Shown here: positions 30,823 to 39,636 of the stretch, piece by piece
Layout of the letters: each line of letters begins with the position of its first letter
Numbering within the stretch: the stretch's first letter is position 1
Position numbers and translations under genes: made by a program
The notes under the pieces: model-generated
Told to the model about the DNA's origin: nothing
Databases searched by the model: none
What the model saw: the letters and a program-made list of their open reading frames with translations, nothing else
NCBI GenBank assembly: GCA_016874795.1
Contig: VGTG01000039.1
Span: 1 to 41,361 of the forward strand
Direction: 5' to 3'
DNA: 41,361 nt
Origin: Deltaproteobacteria bacterium
GTDB taxonomy: Bacteria; Desulfobacterota; Binatia; UBA12015

Positions 30823-31788
30823 ATGACTCGGTTCCGCACGACGGTTCTTTCTCTGGCTTTGATTCTGTCCTGGCTCGGCATCCCCCCGACCGCGAACGCG
30901 GGCTGCGGCTGCGAGAAGCCACCCCCCCCTCCCGCTGCCATCCGGCCCGCGTTCGCCTCCCCCGGGGACGAAGTGACCCTCTTCTCTCCGGTGCTGAAGC
31001 TCGGGAGCTTCTACCGCGTGAAGTTCCTCGGGAAGCACGACGAGACGGTAATGGGCTACACGTCGCTGCGCCGTGACATCGCCGACGGCACCATGAAGCC
31101 GCACCTGGTGGTCCGCGCTCCGGACGACCTCGCGCTCGGTCCGACGAGCATCAAGGTGAAGGACCACCGCGACAAGACGATCCTCGAGATCTCCGAGGAC
31201 GACTTCACGATGCTGCAGGAGCCGATCGAGCTCAGCGAGTCGAACGGCGAGACCAAGGCGACGTGCTACCGCGCCGCGGTCGGCAGCGACGGGACGGTGT
31301 ACCTGCCGCTCGACGTCAGCGACATCTCCGAGCGCATGATCTTCAGCGGTGTCGGCTACGGCTACCCGCTGCTCTTCGGTGCGAGCGACGTCACGATCTA
31401 CAACACCCAGGGCTTCCTGATGCAGCTCCTCGGCCCGGCGCAGGAGTCGATCTACGAGATCACGGACGGCGGGACGGCGGACAGCTTCGAGCTGACGTAC
31501 GACCGTCACGAGTTCGTTTCGTACCAGGAGGCGCACGAGCTGATCCCTGGCCTCGGCGTCGATCCGCTGGACCCCGTGTGGCACCTCGACGGGACGCCGC
31601 ACATCGATCACGACCACCTCGTGCTCGCGCTGCACGGCGAGCTCGAGGGCGGCGGCACGCCGGAACCCGGCAAGACGCCGACCTTCGACTTCAGCATCGT
31701 CACCACGCTCGCCGACGCGCCTTCGAGACGGTCTAAAACGAAGGTCTTCAAGTGGAGCAACGAGTGCTCCAGCAGCCGCTGGCGATAG
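30823..31788 (+). CDS. Secreted protein of unknown function with Cys-Pro-rich mature N-terminus
   Basis: The 321-residue product has a signal peptide (TTVLSLALILSWLGIPPTANA) and then GCGCEKPPPPPAAIRPAFASPGDEVTLFSPVLK; the first Cys might be a lipidation site, but the lipobox is poor. The rest is beta-rich, with acidic blocks (VGSDGTVYLPLDVSDIS, YNTQGFLMQLL) and DGTPHIDHDHLVLAL near residue 265. I recall similar unnamed proteins in Binatia-like genomes with the same GCGC-PPPP start, QGFLMQ and DGTPH-DHDH blocks. The HIDHDH cluster could bind metal. AGGAGAGAAG precedes the ATG at 30823, and a strong terminator follows. Confidence 0.8.
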   Translation: MTRFRTTVLSLALILSWLGIPPTANAGCGCEKPPPPPAAIRPAFASPGDEVTLFSPVLKLGSFYRVKFLGKHDETVMGYTSLRRDIADGTMKPHLVVRAPDDLALGPTSIKVKDHRDKTILEISEDDFTMLQEPIELSESNGETKATCYRAAVGSDGTVYLPLDVSDISERMIFSGVGYGYPLLFGASDVTIYNTQGFLMQLLGPAQESIYEITDGGTADSFELTYDRHEFVSYQEAHELIPGLGVDPLDPVWHLDGTPHIDHDHLVLALHGELEGGGTPEPGKTPTFDFSIVTTLADAPSRRSKTKVFKWSNECSSSRWR

Positions 31789-31802
31789 CGACTCCGTGCT
31801 AG

Positions 31803-31824
31803 CCTGGGGCCTTCGGGCCCCAGG
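31803..31824 (+). terminator. GC-rich hairpin after the secreted-protein gene
   Basis: CCTGGGGCC-TTCG-GGCCCCAGG makes a perfect 9-bp stem with a stable TTCG loop, 15 bp after the stop at 31788. No T-run follows. It also serves as a possible terminator for the convergent small membrane protein gene ending at 31851. Confidence 0.75.
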
Positions 31825-31850
31825 TGATCGCACTGCCACCGGAGCGACCT

Positions 31851-32222
31851 TCACGCTGGACGTGTAGATCGACTCGACGCCGCCATTGCCACGAGCATCG
31901 CGATCGAAGCGAGCCCCATCGCGGTGATCAGCACCGCCGCGACGAGCTTCTCGGACTGGCCCGCAGAAACGGCGAGCCATCCGACGGTCGCGCGCCAGGT
32001 GAAAACGCAGGTCAGGAGGCCGACCGTCGCGAGGGCGCCCCAGCGTGCCCACTCGCGGCCACGCCGCAAGAAGGCGCCCCAGGCGATCGACAGGCTCCCG
32101 AACGTGCCGCCCGACAGGAGCGCCGTCGCCGCCTTCTCAGGGTTCGAGAGGTAGCCGACGACGCCCATCACGATCAGGAACGCGCCGTACTTCGTCATCC
32201 AGTTGCCGAGATTCGGTGTCAT
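31851..32222 (-). CDS. Small four-helix membrane protein, TMEM14-like
   Basis: The 123-residue product has about four hydrophobic segments: YGAFLIVMGVVGYLSNPEKAATALLSGGTFGSLSIAWGAFL (two), WGALATVGLLTCVFTW and AVLITAMGLASIAMLVAMAA. The Gly-rich first pair resembles TMEM14-type proteins, a family of small membrane proteins of unclear role in bacteria. I chose ATG 32222 (GAAGAGG upstream); the longer open frame to 32348 runs across the divergent gene's start. It is divergent from the oxygenase gene across 74 bp. Confidence 0.7.
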   Translation of the reverse strand: MTPNLGNWMTKYGAFLIVMGVVGYLSNPEKAATALLSGGTFGSLSIAWGAFLRRGREWARWGALATVGLLTCVFTWRATVGWLAVSAGQSEKLVAAVLITAMGLASIAMLVAMAASSRSTRPA

Positions 32223-32296
32223 CGGCCTCTTCCCGTAGCTGCTCCGCGGACGACAGTCGATTGCGAGCCGGAGTGCCGATCGCCTAAGAATGGAGC

Positions 32297-33616
32297 ATGT
32301 CCACCGCTCTCGAACAGGTTCGCGCCCGGGTCGCCTCGCAAAGGACACTGCTGCCGTCGCTCTACGGTGCGATCGACTTCGACCGCATGCCGGAGCGCTT
32401 CACCGAGGACGCGTCCAAGGCGATCGTCAAGGACCGCGCGCCGATGGGCGTCGCGATGACCGACTACGAGCTCGAGCTCGTCCGCGCCTACACGATGCTC
32501 GGGGACATCGTCGCCGATGCGTACGCGGCGCTGATCCCGACGTACGGGCATCGGCGCTTGATCGACATGCTCCGCGAGGCCTGCGACCGCGGCGTCGAGA
32601 AGGTCGAGGGGGCGCCACCCGAGCTCATCGCGTTCATTCGCGACATGGAGCGCATCCCGGAGTGGGTCGACATGGACCTCGTGCGCGAAGGCGCGCGGCT
32701 CGACCTGAACGTCACCGCCAACGTCCAGCCGTACGCGATCCGCGGCGCGTTCATCGCGACGTTCCTGAACAAGTACTCGGCGCTGCCGATGGCGCTGACG
32801 GGCACGTTGAGCAACGAGACCGCCGCACGGCGTGTCCGCGAGACGGCGCACTTCTTCGCCTGCACCGTGCTGCCCGGTGCGCTCGATCGCTTCGGCGAGG
32901 GCTTCAAAGCCGCGGCGATGGTCCGGCTCATGCACTCCATGGTGCGCGTGAACGTGCTCGGGTCCGGCCGCTGGGATCCCGCGGTCTACGGCGTGCCGAT
33001 CCCGCAGGTCGACCAGATGCCGGCCGGCCTGATCCCGATCTTCCTCCTCGCCTTCCGGATGCTGGGCGAGGGACGGCGCGAGTTCACGCCGGGCGAGCGC
33101 GCGCAGGTCGAGCTGGCGCGGTACCGCTGCTTCCTGCTCGGCCTGCCCGAGGATCTCCTCGCCGATACGGCCGAGGGCATCGTCCGCATGATGACCGCGC
33201 GGAACACGACGCTCCGCGAGAGCTTCGACGACGAGACGTGCGGCTCGCTGATCCGCGCGACGCTCTCCGCGTACCTGCCGCAGGACAAGAGCCTCTTGAA
33301 TCAGGTCTACGACCAGCTCGAGCGCCGCTTCGCGAAGCTGATCTTCGTCCAGCACTTCCTCGGCGGCGACCGCGACCTCTCGGCGAAGATCGGCATCGAG
33401 ATCGGGACGGACGACGTCGTCGTCGGCTCGCTCGTCGGCGCGGGGATCGCCCTGCAGATGAAGGCCTTCGACCTCGCGGAGTGGATCCCGGGCGTGCGCG
33501 ACGTCGCGACCGCGATCCTGGTGAAGCGCGTCGAGCAGCAGATCGCGAGCTACGGGCGCGCGCGCTTCACGACGGACGCTTCGAAGTACCGGCCGACCTC
33601 CGCGGCCGCGGCCTGA
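32297..33616 (+). CDS. MpaB/Lcp-like haem oxygenase family protein (DUF2236)
   Basis: The 439-residue product is mainly helical and matches the DUF2236 group, which includes latex-clearing protein and fungal MpaB. Useful blocks are PLAN-like ANVQPYAIRGAFIATFLN, RVRETAHFFACTVLPGALDRFGEGFKAAAMVRLMHSMVRVNVL near residue 200 (the R-x-x-H segment that holds the haem ligand region) and LGLPEDLLADTAEGIVRMM. Members bind haem b and cleave or oxidise isoprenoid substrates. There is no signal peptide. The final residues run into the first unit of a tandem repeat, and the P450 gene converges from the other side. Confidence 0.82.
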   Translation: MSTALEQVRARVASQRTLLPSLYGAIDFDRMPERFTEDASKAIVKDRAPMGVAMTDYELELVRAYTMLGDIVADAYAALIPTYGHRRLIDMLREACDRGVEKVEGAPPELIAFIRDMERIPEWVDMDLVREGARLDLNVTANVQPYAIRGAFIATFLNKYSALPMALTGTLSNETAARRVRETAHFFACTVLPGALDRFGEGFKAAAMVRLMHSMVRVNVLGSGRWDPAVYGVPIPQVDQMPAGLIPIFLLAFRMLGEGRREFTPGERAQVELARYRCFLLGLPEDLLADTAEGIVRMMTARNTTLRESFDDETCGSLIRATLSAYLPQDKSLLNQVYDQLERRFAKLIFVQHFLGGDRDLSAKIGIEIGTDDVVVGSLVGAGIALQMKAFDLAEWIPGVRDVATAILVKRVEQQIASYGRARFTTDASKYRPTSAAAA

Positions 33617-33715
33617 GGCGGCTCGAGCCGCTCCGCCGCCGACGCCTGAGGCGACTCGAGCCGCTCCACCGCGGCCGCCGCCTGAGGCGGCTCGAGCGGC
33701 TCCGCCGCCGACGCC
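33611..33715. repeat. Three tandem ~33-36-bp units between convergent oxidoreductase genes
   Basis: Units start with GCCTGAGGCG at 33611, 33644 and 33680. Each contains CTCGAGC(C/G)GCTCC and a GCCGCCG tail, and GGCTCGAGCC is itself palindromic. The first unit contains the stop codon of the MpaB-like gene, and the array ends three bases before the stop of the P450 gene. The folded RNA may act as a two-way terminator. Confidence 0.75.
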
Positions 33716-33717
33716 GC

Positions 33718-34962
33718 TCAGGCCGACGTCAGCCTGTACTTGATCGGCAGCCGCTTGACGCCGCCGACGAGGCTCGAGTGGAGCCGCGCGATCGGCGCCG
33801 CGAGCTCGATCTCCTCGATCCGCGGAAGCAGGTACTTGTAGGCGAACTCGAGCTCGAGCCTCGCCACGTGCGCGCCGAGGCAGAAGTGCTCGCCGACGCC
33901 GTAGCCGAGGTGGCGGTTCGGGTAGCGGTCGACCCGGAACGAGAACGGATCCTCGAAGACGTCCTCGTCGCGGTTCGCCGACGGATAGAAGAGGCCGAGG
34001 TGCTGCCCCTTCTTGATCTTCCGGCCACGCAGCTCGACGTCCTCGCTCGCGGTGCGGCAGAAGTGGATGATCGGGCTCGTCCAGCGGACGACCTCCTCCA
34101 CCGCATGCGGCATCAGCGCCGGGTTCTGCTGGAGCTTCCGCAGCTCCGCCTGGTGCTCGATGAAGGCGAGCATGCCGCCGCTCGTCGCGTTCCGCGTCGT
34201 CTCGTTGCCCGCGATCACGATGATGAGGCACCACGTGAGCACGTCGACCTCGGGGATCGGCTGCCCGTCGGCCTCCATCTGCGCAAAGAAGGTCACGAGG
34301 TCGTCGGACGGATTCTTCCGCTTCTCGGCGACGAGGTTCGCGAAGTAGCCGAAGAGCTCGGTCATCGCGCCGAGCGCCGTCTCGCGCGGATCCTGGCCTT
34401 CGGTCGCGAAGTCGGGATCGCCGGCGCCGATCGTGCGGTTCGTCCAGTCGAAGAGGAGCTTCCAGTCCTCGCGCGGCACGCCGAGCATCCAGGCGATGAC
34501 GGCGATCGGAAGCGGCGCGGAGACCTTCTCGACGAAGTCGCACTCGCCCTCGTTGCCCTGCTCGAGCAGCGAGTCGACGATCTCCTTCGCGATGTTCTCG
34601 ATGTCCTGATGCAACGCACGGAGCTTGCCCGGCGTGAAGCGCTTGCTGGCGAGCTTCCGGTAGGTCGTGTGCTTCGGCGGATCCATCTGGATCAGGGTCT
34701 TCGGGAACCCTGCGTCGCCGCCGTCCGAGAGGTCGAGGACGAGGCGCGGGCCGTTCAGGAAGTGCGTCGGGTTCTTGCCGACGGTGATGATGTCCTCGGC
34801 CTTCGTCACCGCCCAGAACGAGGGGCCCTCCGACGGCTCGTACCAGTGAACGGGGTCGTCCTTCCGGAGCCTCGTCCACACGGGATGCGGATATCCATGC
34901 GCCGCATAATGTGCGGGATCGATCAGGTTGAAGTCCTGAAAGGCGCTCGTGTCCTTCGACAT
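33718..34962 (-). CDS. Cytochrome P450
   Basis: The 414-residue product is a soluble bacterial P450. The I-helix reads IIVIAGNETTRNATSGGM, the E-x-x-R motif is in AVEEVVRWTSP, and the haem loop is YGVGEHFCLGAHVARLE with C361 as the thiolate ligand. The sequence resembles CYP125/142/124-like enzymes of sterol or branched lipid oxidation, but the substrate is inference. I chose ATG 34962 (GGAGAG upstream). No ferredoxin or reductase gene is near, so redox partners must come from elsewhere. The gene is divergent from the GT-C gene across 79 bp and convergent with the MpaB-like gene. Confidence 0.93.
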   Translation of the reverse strand: MSKDTSAFQDFNLIDPAHYAAHGYPHPVWTRLRKDDPVHWYEPSEGPSFWAVTKAEDIITVGKNPTHFLNGPRLVLDLSDGGDAGFPKTLIQMDPPKHTTYRKLASKRFTPGKLRALHQDIENIAKEIVDSLLEQGNEGECDFVEKVSAPLPIAVIAWMLGVPREDWKLLFDWTNRTIGAGDPDFATEGQDPRETALGAMTELFGYFANLVAEKRKNPSDDLVTFFAQMEADGQPIPEVDVLTWCLIIVIAGNETTRNATSGGMLAFIEHQAELRKLQQNPALMPHAVEEVVRWTSPIIHFCRTASEDVELRGRKIKKGQHLGLFYPSANRDEDVFEDPFSFRVDRYPNRHLGYGVGEHFCLGAHVARLELEFAYKYLLPRIEEIELAAPIARLHSSLVGGVKRLPIKYRLTSA

Positions 34963-35041
34963 GTGCTCTCCGTCCCCGCGGTTCCGTGGAATGGCCGCCT
35001 GAGACCCTACTCGACCATACGCCACGGAGCCAGAGCGGCCG

Positions 35042-36757
35042 ATGGACCCACACGGAGGGATCGAGTATCGACGGCTCTGCGGGATGGGGAAGCGCCGGAG
35101 CTGGCTTGCCGACGGGGTCGCTCTCCTCGCGATCGTTGCCGCCGCGTTCCTCGTGCGCGCGTGGCCGCTCGGGAGCACGAGCCTCTGGTGGGACGAGCTC
35201 GTCCACATCCACTCTGCGGAGCGCGAGAGCATCGCGGAGGTCTACGAGACCGTCAAGATAGGAATCCCGCCGGGCGGCGGCAACGCGGGCGCGGTTCCGC
35301 TCGACTACCTCCTGCTCCACCTCTGGCTCCGACTCGCGCCGCGCCCGGGTCCCGAAGCGCTCGAGGTGTACTACCGCGTTCCGGCCCTCCTCTTCAGCGT
35401 CGCGACGGTCGCAGTCGTGTTCCTCCTCTGCCGGCGGTTCTTCGATCGGAGCATCGCGATCGTCGCGAGCACGATCCTCGCCCTCTCGATCTCGCACGCG
35501 CTCTACGCGGCGGAGGCACGCTTCTACGCGCTCTTCGGCTTTCTCACCTCCGTGAACCTCTACGCCTACTTCGCCGTGCTGGCGGACCGGCGAAGCGTCG
35601 GCGCTTGGGTGCGCTTCACGCTGGTGAACCTCCTCTACTTCCTGAGCGGGCTCTTCAGCCTCCTGATGATGGCCGTCGAGTACGTGATCGTCTCGGTTCT
35701 GCTCGTCCGCGAGGGAGCGCCCGGCCGCTCCTTCCGGCAGCGGATCGCCGTTCCGGCCGCGAGCGGCTTCGCGCTCGCGGTCGCCGTCGGCTTCTACTTC
35801 GCGGGCACGTCTCTCGGCGCGAGCTACGGCCGCACCGCCCATCCGACTCTCGAGATCGGCAGCGCCCTCGAGCTGACGCTCCGCTTCTTCGCGCTCGGGA
35901 ACGATCTCCTTCTCTGGGCGCTGCCCGCGGGCTGCGTCCTCGTCCTGGTGTACGGCTGGCGCCGCGGCAGCGAGCACTTCGCGATGAGCCTCTGCCTCGC
36001 CGCTGCAGTCCTTCTGATCCCGGCGATCGTCGAGCTCGCGCGGCTGAAGGAATACTACTTCCACCCCCGGCACGCGCTCTTCCTCTGGCCGCCGTTCGCG
36101 ATGATGACGGCGACGGCGCTGATGGTCGCCGCTCGCTCGCTCGACCCGCTCCTGCGCCGCGGGATCGCCGCGCCGGGAGCGCGCGAAGCAGTCGCGACGG
36201 TCGTCGTGCTGGCCGTGCTCCTCGCGACGCAGCTTCCCGCCGTCGAGCGGCATCTGGCACGCCCCGCGGAGCAGTTCGCGCGCACGAAGGCGCTTCGCGA
36301 CTTCAAGGCCCTCGCCGAGCACCTGCGCGAACGCGTCGACCGGCTCGCGCCGGGACAGCTGTATCTCCTGACCGTCGAGCGGAACGAGCCGGGACACCTC
36401 GGCAACCCGATGCTCTCGCAGTATCTCCAGTGGTACGGCCTCGATCGCGTCCTGCTGCGCGGCACGGACGATCCCAGCGCGACACGAAATGCGATGAAGC
36501 GCTTCTGCCGCGACGGCTGCGTCGGAGACCCGAGCCGGCGGGTGCAGATCGACCTTCTCGTGCGGAACCCGTTCGACACGAAGCGGGAGATCGCGGAGCT
36601 CGTCGACCTGCCGCCGATGCGTCCGGATCCGCGGCCGATCGGAGCGGTCGCGGTGCTGCAGTACGCGCGTCCGCGCGGCGCGCCGCCGCGTCGCGCGAAT
36701 GGCTTCGACACGACGACGTTCCGGGGCTTCACACTCTACGAGAAGACCGCTTCTTGA
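35042..36757 (+). CDS. GT-C membrane glycosyltransferase (PMT/GT39-like)
   Basis: The product, about 571 residues, is a polytopic membrane protein with about 10-11 helices. The first periplasmic loop contains WWDELVHI (residues about 60-66), the acidic motif of GT-C enzymes using polyprenyl-phosphate sugars, and a second loop contains ALYAAEARFYALFGF. A soluble C-terminal portion (about 420-570) follows. Its role is probably transfer of a sugar to lipid or protein on the periplasmic side. The start is uncertain: ATG 35042 or ATG 35084, neither with a strong ribosome site. The next gene starts ten bases after its stop, so the two are an operon. Confidence 0.82.
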   Translation: MDPHGGIEYRRLCGMGKRRSWLADGVALLAIVAAAFLVRAWPLGSTSLWWDELVHIHSAERESIAEVYETVKIGIPPGGGNAGAVPLDYLLLHLWLRLAPRPGPEALEVYYRVPALLFSVATVAVVFLLCRRFFDRSIAIVASTILALSISHALYAAEARFYALFGFLTSVNLYAYFAVLADRRSVGAWVRFTLVNLLYFLSGLFSLLMMAVEYVIVSVLLVREGAPGRSFRQRIAVPAASGFALAVAVGFYFAGTSLGASYGRTAHPTLEIGSALELTLRFFALGNDLLLWALPAGCVLVLVYGWRRGSEHFAMSLCLAAAVLLIPAIVELARLKEYYFHPRHALFLWPPFAMMTATALMVAARSLDPLLRRGIAAPGAREAVATVVVLAVLLATQLPAVERHLARPAEQFARTKALRDFKALAEHLRERVDRLAPGQLYLLTVERNEPGHLGNPMLSQYLQWYGLDRVLLRGTDDPSATRNAMKRFCRDGCVGDPSRRVQIDLLVRNPFDTKREIAELVDLPPMRPDPRPIGAVAVLQYARPRGAPPRRANGFDTTTFRGFTLYEKTAS

Positions 36758-36767
36758 TCGGGAACCG

Positions 36768-37769
36768 GTGAGAACTCGAACGACCGCCGTCCTCGCGATT
36801 CTCGCCGTCCTCGTCGTCGGTCTTCTCGTCCGAGCGATGGAAAGCACGCGGCCGCCGCGCGGGCGTCCGCCGGAGGCCGCGGTGCGGAACGGCTTTGCGC
36901 GCACCCTCGCGAGCCTCGAGGGGAAGGCGACCCCGCTCGTCTGGCTCGGCGACTCGACGCTCGCGGCGATGCCGGAGCTGCCGTCGTACGCCGAGCTCGC
37001 CGGCGAAGAGATCGCGCGTGAAGGGCTCGGACCGCAGGTCGTCCTCGCGACGTTCGGGCTCGACTTCTTCCACTACTACTGCATGATCGGTCCGGTCCTG
37101 GAGCTCCGCCCGCGCGCCGTCGTGCTGGTCGCGAACCTGCGGATGTTCGCGGAGTCGGGTTCGCTCTTCCTCGATCTCTGCACGTTCCTCCCTGCGAGCG
37201 AGCTCCCCGCGGCGATGCAGCTGCCGTTCGAGCGACGCGGCGTCGGACCGGCTCGGCTGCTCTCGTACCAGCTCCTCGGGCTTCCGGGCGGGGAATGGCT
37301 GCTCGGGCGCCTCTACGCGCCGAGCGCGTTCCCCGAGCGCGGCCGCACGCCCGACGAGCGGTTCCGCGAATGGGGCGTCCGGCTCCGCCGCGAGACGCCC
37401 GCCGTGCGGATGATGGTCGCGACGCTCGAGCGCGCGCGCCGTGCGGGCGTGCAGGTCCTCGTGGTCGCGAGCCCGATCCCGTACGCGTCGCTCGAGGAGC
37501 TCGAAGCCTATCGCCCCGAGAGCATCGAGCTGCTCCGTGAGGTCGCGGCGGAAGGCGGCGCACAGCTCCTCGACCTGCACCGCGCGCTCCCACGGGAGGA
37601 GCTGCGCGACGACGACGGCCACTACACGCGCGCGGGTGCGGAGCGTCTCGCGGCGATCGTCGCCGAGCGCCTCCGCGAGATGCTGGCTCCGTCCGGAGCG
37701 CGTGGAAGCGAGGGGGCGCCCCGCCCCCTCGCCGCGGGCGCGGCAAAGCCGCGCGCGTATTCCAGGTAA
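36768..37769 (+). CDS. SGNH/GDSL-like hydrolase, membrane-anchored
   Basis: The 333-residue product starts at GTG 36768 with a single membrane segment (TAVLAILAVLVVGLLV). Block I is VWLGDSTLAAM near residue 63 (GDS nucleophile), and the C-terminal catalytic pair is in DDDGHYTRAGAERLA (D-x-x-H type). This is the arrangement of SGNH esterases/acetylhydrolases such as those modifying surface polysaccharides. It follows the GT-C gene by ten bases, suggesting joint work on a cell-envelope glycan. The last 25 residues are encoded by GC-rich hairpins and are low-complexity. Confidence 0.8.
   Translation: MRTRTTAVLAILAVLVVGLLVRAMESTRPPRGRPPEAAVRNGFARTLASLEGKATPLVWLGDSTLAAMPELPSYAELAGEEIAREGLGPQVVLATFGLDFFHYYCMIGPVLELRPRAVVLVANLRMFAESGSLFLDLCTFLPASELPAAMQLPFERRGVGPARLLSYQLLGLPGGEWLLGRLYAPSAFPERGRTPDERFREWGVRLRRETPAVRMMVATLERARRAGVQVLVVASPIPYASLEELEAYRPESIELLREVAAEGGAQLLDLHRALPREELRDDDGHYTRAGAERLAAIVAERLREMLAPSGARGSEGAPRPLAAGAAKPRAYSR
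37709..37754. terminator. Two GC-rich hairpins at the 3' end of the SGNH gene
   Basis: CGAGGGGGCG-N3-CGCCCCCTCG (37709-37731, 10-bp stem) and GCGCGGC-AAA-GCCGCGC (37738-37754, 7-bp stem) lie inside the last codons. A weaker palindrome CATACG-N6-CGTATG follows at 37798-37815 in the 54-bp gap before the convergent gene. Together they probably end transcription from one or both sides. Confidence 0.55.
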
Positions 37770-37823
37770 ATATACTCCAAGGCGTATTTCCCGGTTTCAT
37801 ACGCGCAACCGTATGCACCAGCG

Positions 37824-38468
37824 TCACGCGCGGGCGCCGCGGGAGCCCTGCTCGAAGACGCTGCGAACGAGGGCCAGGATCGGCTCGGGCGCCTTCGACG
37901 GTGAGCCCGCGTCGCAGGGCGGCTGCGGGTCGTACTCGATCCCGAGCTGCACCGCCTGCGCCGCGTCCTCGCCCATCGTCTTCTGGAGGAGCCGGAGCGC
38001 CATGTCGATGCCCGCGGAGACGCCGGCGCCGGTGACGTACTTCCCGTCCTCGACGACGCGCTCGAGCGTCGGCGTCGCACCGAACTCGCGCAACATCTCC
38101 TGACGGAACCAGTGCGTCGTCGCGCGCCTCCCGCGCAGGAGCCCCGCCGCGCCGAGGATCAGCGAGCCGGTGCAGACGGACGTCGTCCACTGCGTCGTCG
38201 CGTCGATCTTTCGCACCCAATCGAGGATGCGCTCGTTCGCGCGCGCATTCTCGTCGTTGCCGCCGGGGACGACGAGGACGCCCGCGGACGTCACGTCGTC
38301 GATCGAATGGTCGGCAACGAGCCCGAGAGCGCGCGTGTCGGGGCGGATCTCCCCGCGGCGCTCGGCGACGAAGCAGATCTCGTTGCCCGGGAGCGCGGCG
38401 AGAACCTCGTACGGCCCCATGGCGTCGAGGCAGGTCATTCCCTCGTAGAGGAGGATCGCGATCTTCAT
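37824..38468 (-). CDS. DJ-1/PfpI family protein (isonitrile-hydratase-like)
   Basis: The 214-residue product has the DJ-1/PfpI fold: KIAILLYEGMTCLDAMGPYEVL at the start, GVLVVPGGND at about 63-72 and the nucleophile elbow TTSVCTGSLILGAAGLLRGRRATTHW with C99. This is the GATase1 InhA/AraC-amidase-like group; isonitrile hydratase is one studied member, but the actual activity cannot be fixed. GAAAGGAACG precedes the ATG. It lies 65 bp behind the GlxA-type regulator gene on the same strand, a common pairing. Confidence 0.88.
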   Translation of the reverse strand: MKIAILLYEGMTCLDAMGPYEVLAALPGNEICFVAERRGEIRPDTRALGLVADHSIDDVTSAGVLVVPGGNDENARANERILDWVRKIDATTQWTTSVCTGSLILGAAGLLRGRRATTHWFRQEMLREFGATPTLERVVEDGKYVTGAGVSAGIDMALRLLQKTMGEDAAQAVQLGIEYDPQPPCDAGSPSKAPEPILALVRSVFEQGSRGARA

Positions 38469-38533
38469 GACGTCGTTCCTTTCGTCGGTCGTGTCCGTTG
38501 CGTGTGCGTCTCCGCCTTCGGTGGCGGGAAGGA

Positions 38534-39538
38534 TCAGGCCGAGCGCGCCTCGAACCGCTCGCGGTACGACCGCGGCACGACGCGCAGGTGACGCTGGAAC
38601 GTGCGCCGCATGCGCTCGGCGGTTCCGAAGCCGCATTGCTCGGCGATGCTCTCGATCGGGACGCGAGAGTCCTCGAGCGAGCGGCGCGCGCGCTCGACGC
38701 GGGCCCGCTCGACGAACTTCGCGGGCGTGACGCCGATCTCGCGCGTGAACACGCGCGCGAAGTTGCGCGGGCTCATCGCGACGCGCTCGGCGAGGCGCTC
38801 GACGGGAAGGTGCTCGTCGAGGTGCTCGAGGATCCAGCTCGGCAGCTCGCCGAGAGGCCCCTCGGAGCGCGACTGCGCGGCGAGCTCGGCGCTGAACTGC
38901 GACTGTCCGCCGGGCCGCTTCAGGAAGACGACGAGGTGCCGCGCGACCGTCAGCGCGTGCTCGCGGCCGTGGTCCTCCTCGACGAGCGCGAGTGCGAGAT
39001 CCATCCCCGCGGTGACGCCCGCGGACGTGTAGACCTTGCCCTCGCGGATCCAGAGCGCGTCGGGATCGACGCGCACGGCCGGCCGGAAGCGCGCGAGCTG
39101 GTTCGCCCAGCGCCAGTGCGTCGTCGCGCGGCCGCCGTCGAGGAGACCCGCCGCGGCGAGCAGGAAGGCGCCGGTGCAGACCGAGCCGAGCCGCCGCACG
39201 CGGCGATGGCTCGCGCGAAGCCACGCGAGGAGCGCCGCGTCCTCGACGAGCGGCTCGCAGTTGCCGCCCGCGACGAGCAGCGTGTCCGGCGTTTCGGCTT
39301 CGTCGAAGCGACGGTCGCACTGGAGTCGGACGCCGGAGGAGCAGCGCACGAGGCCTCGCTTCGGGCCGAGGACCTCGGTCGCGTACGCGGGCGGACGCCC
39401 CGGCTGGATCTCCGCGAGGAGGCTCGTCGCCGCCGTGAAGACCTCGAGGGGTCCGACCACGTCGACCGTGTTCGCCTCGTCGTAGGCGAGCATCGCGACC
39501 TTCCGGGTCCGAGGGCGACGTCCCGAGGAGTCGGGCAT
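38534..39538 (-). CDS. GlxA-type transcriptional regulator (DJ-1/PfpI domain plus AraC HTH)
   Basis: The 334-residue product combines a DJ-1/PfpI-like sensor domain (residues about 13-190: VAMLAYDEANTVDVVGPLEVF, TLLVAGGN, GSVCTGAFLLAAAGLL with C121) and a C-terminal AraC-family double helix-turn-helix (LAERVAMSPRNFARVFTREIGVTPAKFVERARVERARRSLEDSRVPIESIAEQCGFGTAERMRRTFQRHLRVVPRSYR). Relatives activate catabolic genes in response to small amine-like or other ligands. It is divergent from the haem-oxygenase-fold gene, with a palindrome between them, and in one transcription unit with the DJ-1 gene. Confidence 0.93.
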   Translation of the reverse strand: MPDSSGRRPRTRKVAMLAYDEANTVDVVGPLEVFTAATSLLAEIQPGRPPAYATEVLGPKRGLVRCSSGVRLQCDRRFDEAETPDTLLVAGGNCEPLVEDAALLAWLRASHRRVRRLGSVCTGAFLLAAAGLLDGGRATTHWRWANQLARFRPAVRVDPDALWIREGKVYTSAGVTAGMDLALALVEEDHGREHALTVARHLVVFLKRPGGQSQFSAELAAQSRSEGPLGELPSWILEHLDEHLPVERLAERVAMSPRNFARVFTREIGVTPAKFVERARVERARRSLEDSRVPIESIAEQCGFGTAERMRRTFQRHLRVVPRSYRERFEARSA

Positions 39539-39565
39539 GCGCGGAGCCTACGCCCGGTCGCGTTC

Positions 39566-39599
39566 GGCAGCAATGACAATGTGGCAGCAAATCCTGCCA
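39566..39599. promoter_or_regulatory. Palindrome and direct repeat in the GlxA/haem-oxygenase-like divergent promoter
   Basis: TGGCAG (39582-39587) and CTGCCA (39594-39599) form a perfect inverted repeat with a six-base spacer. GGCAGCAATG (39566) and GGCAGCAAAT (39583) form a direct repeat offset by 17 bp. AraC-type proteins bind direct half-sites, and some GlxA-type regulators bind TGGCA/TGCCA-like sequences. The site lies 38 bp before the start at 39637 and 28 bp before the regulator start, so it could serve both. Confidence 0.5.
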
Positions 39600-39636
39600 T
39601 GCCAGTTCCCCGTTGGGCTCCGCGCACGGCTGTGGC

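Noticed and set aside
32219-36904. Very long open frames on the strand opposite to, or in other frames of, the oxygenase, P450 and GT-C genes (over 1400 codons)
   Set aside because: They are Arg/Glu-rich shadow frames produced by high third-base GC. They contain no domain motifs and cross several well-supported genes.
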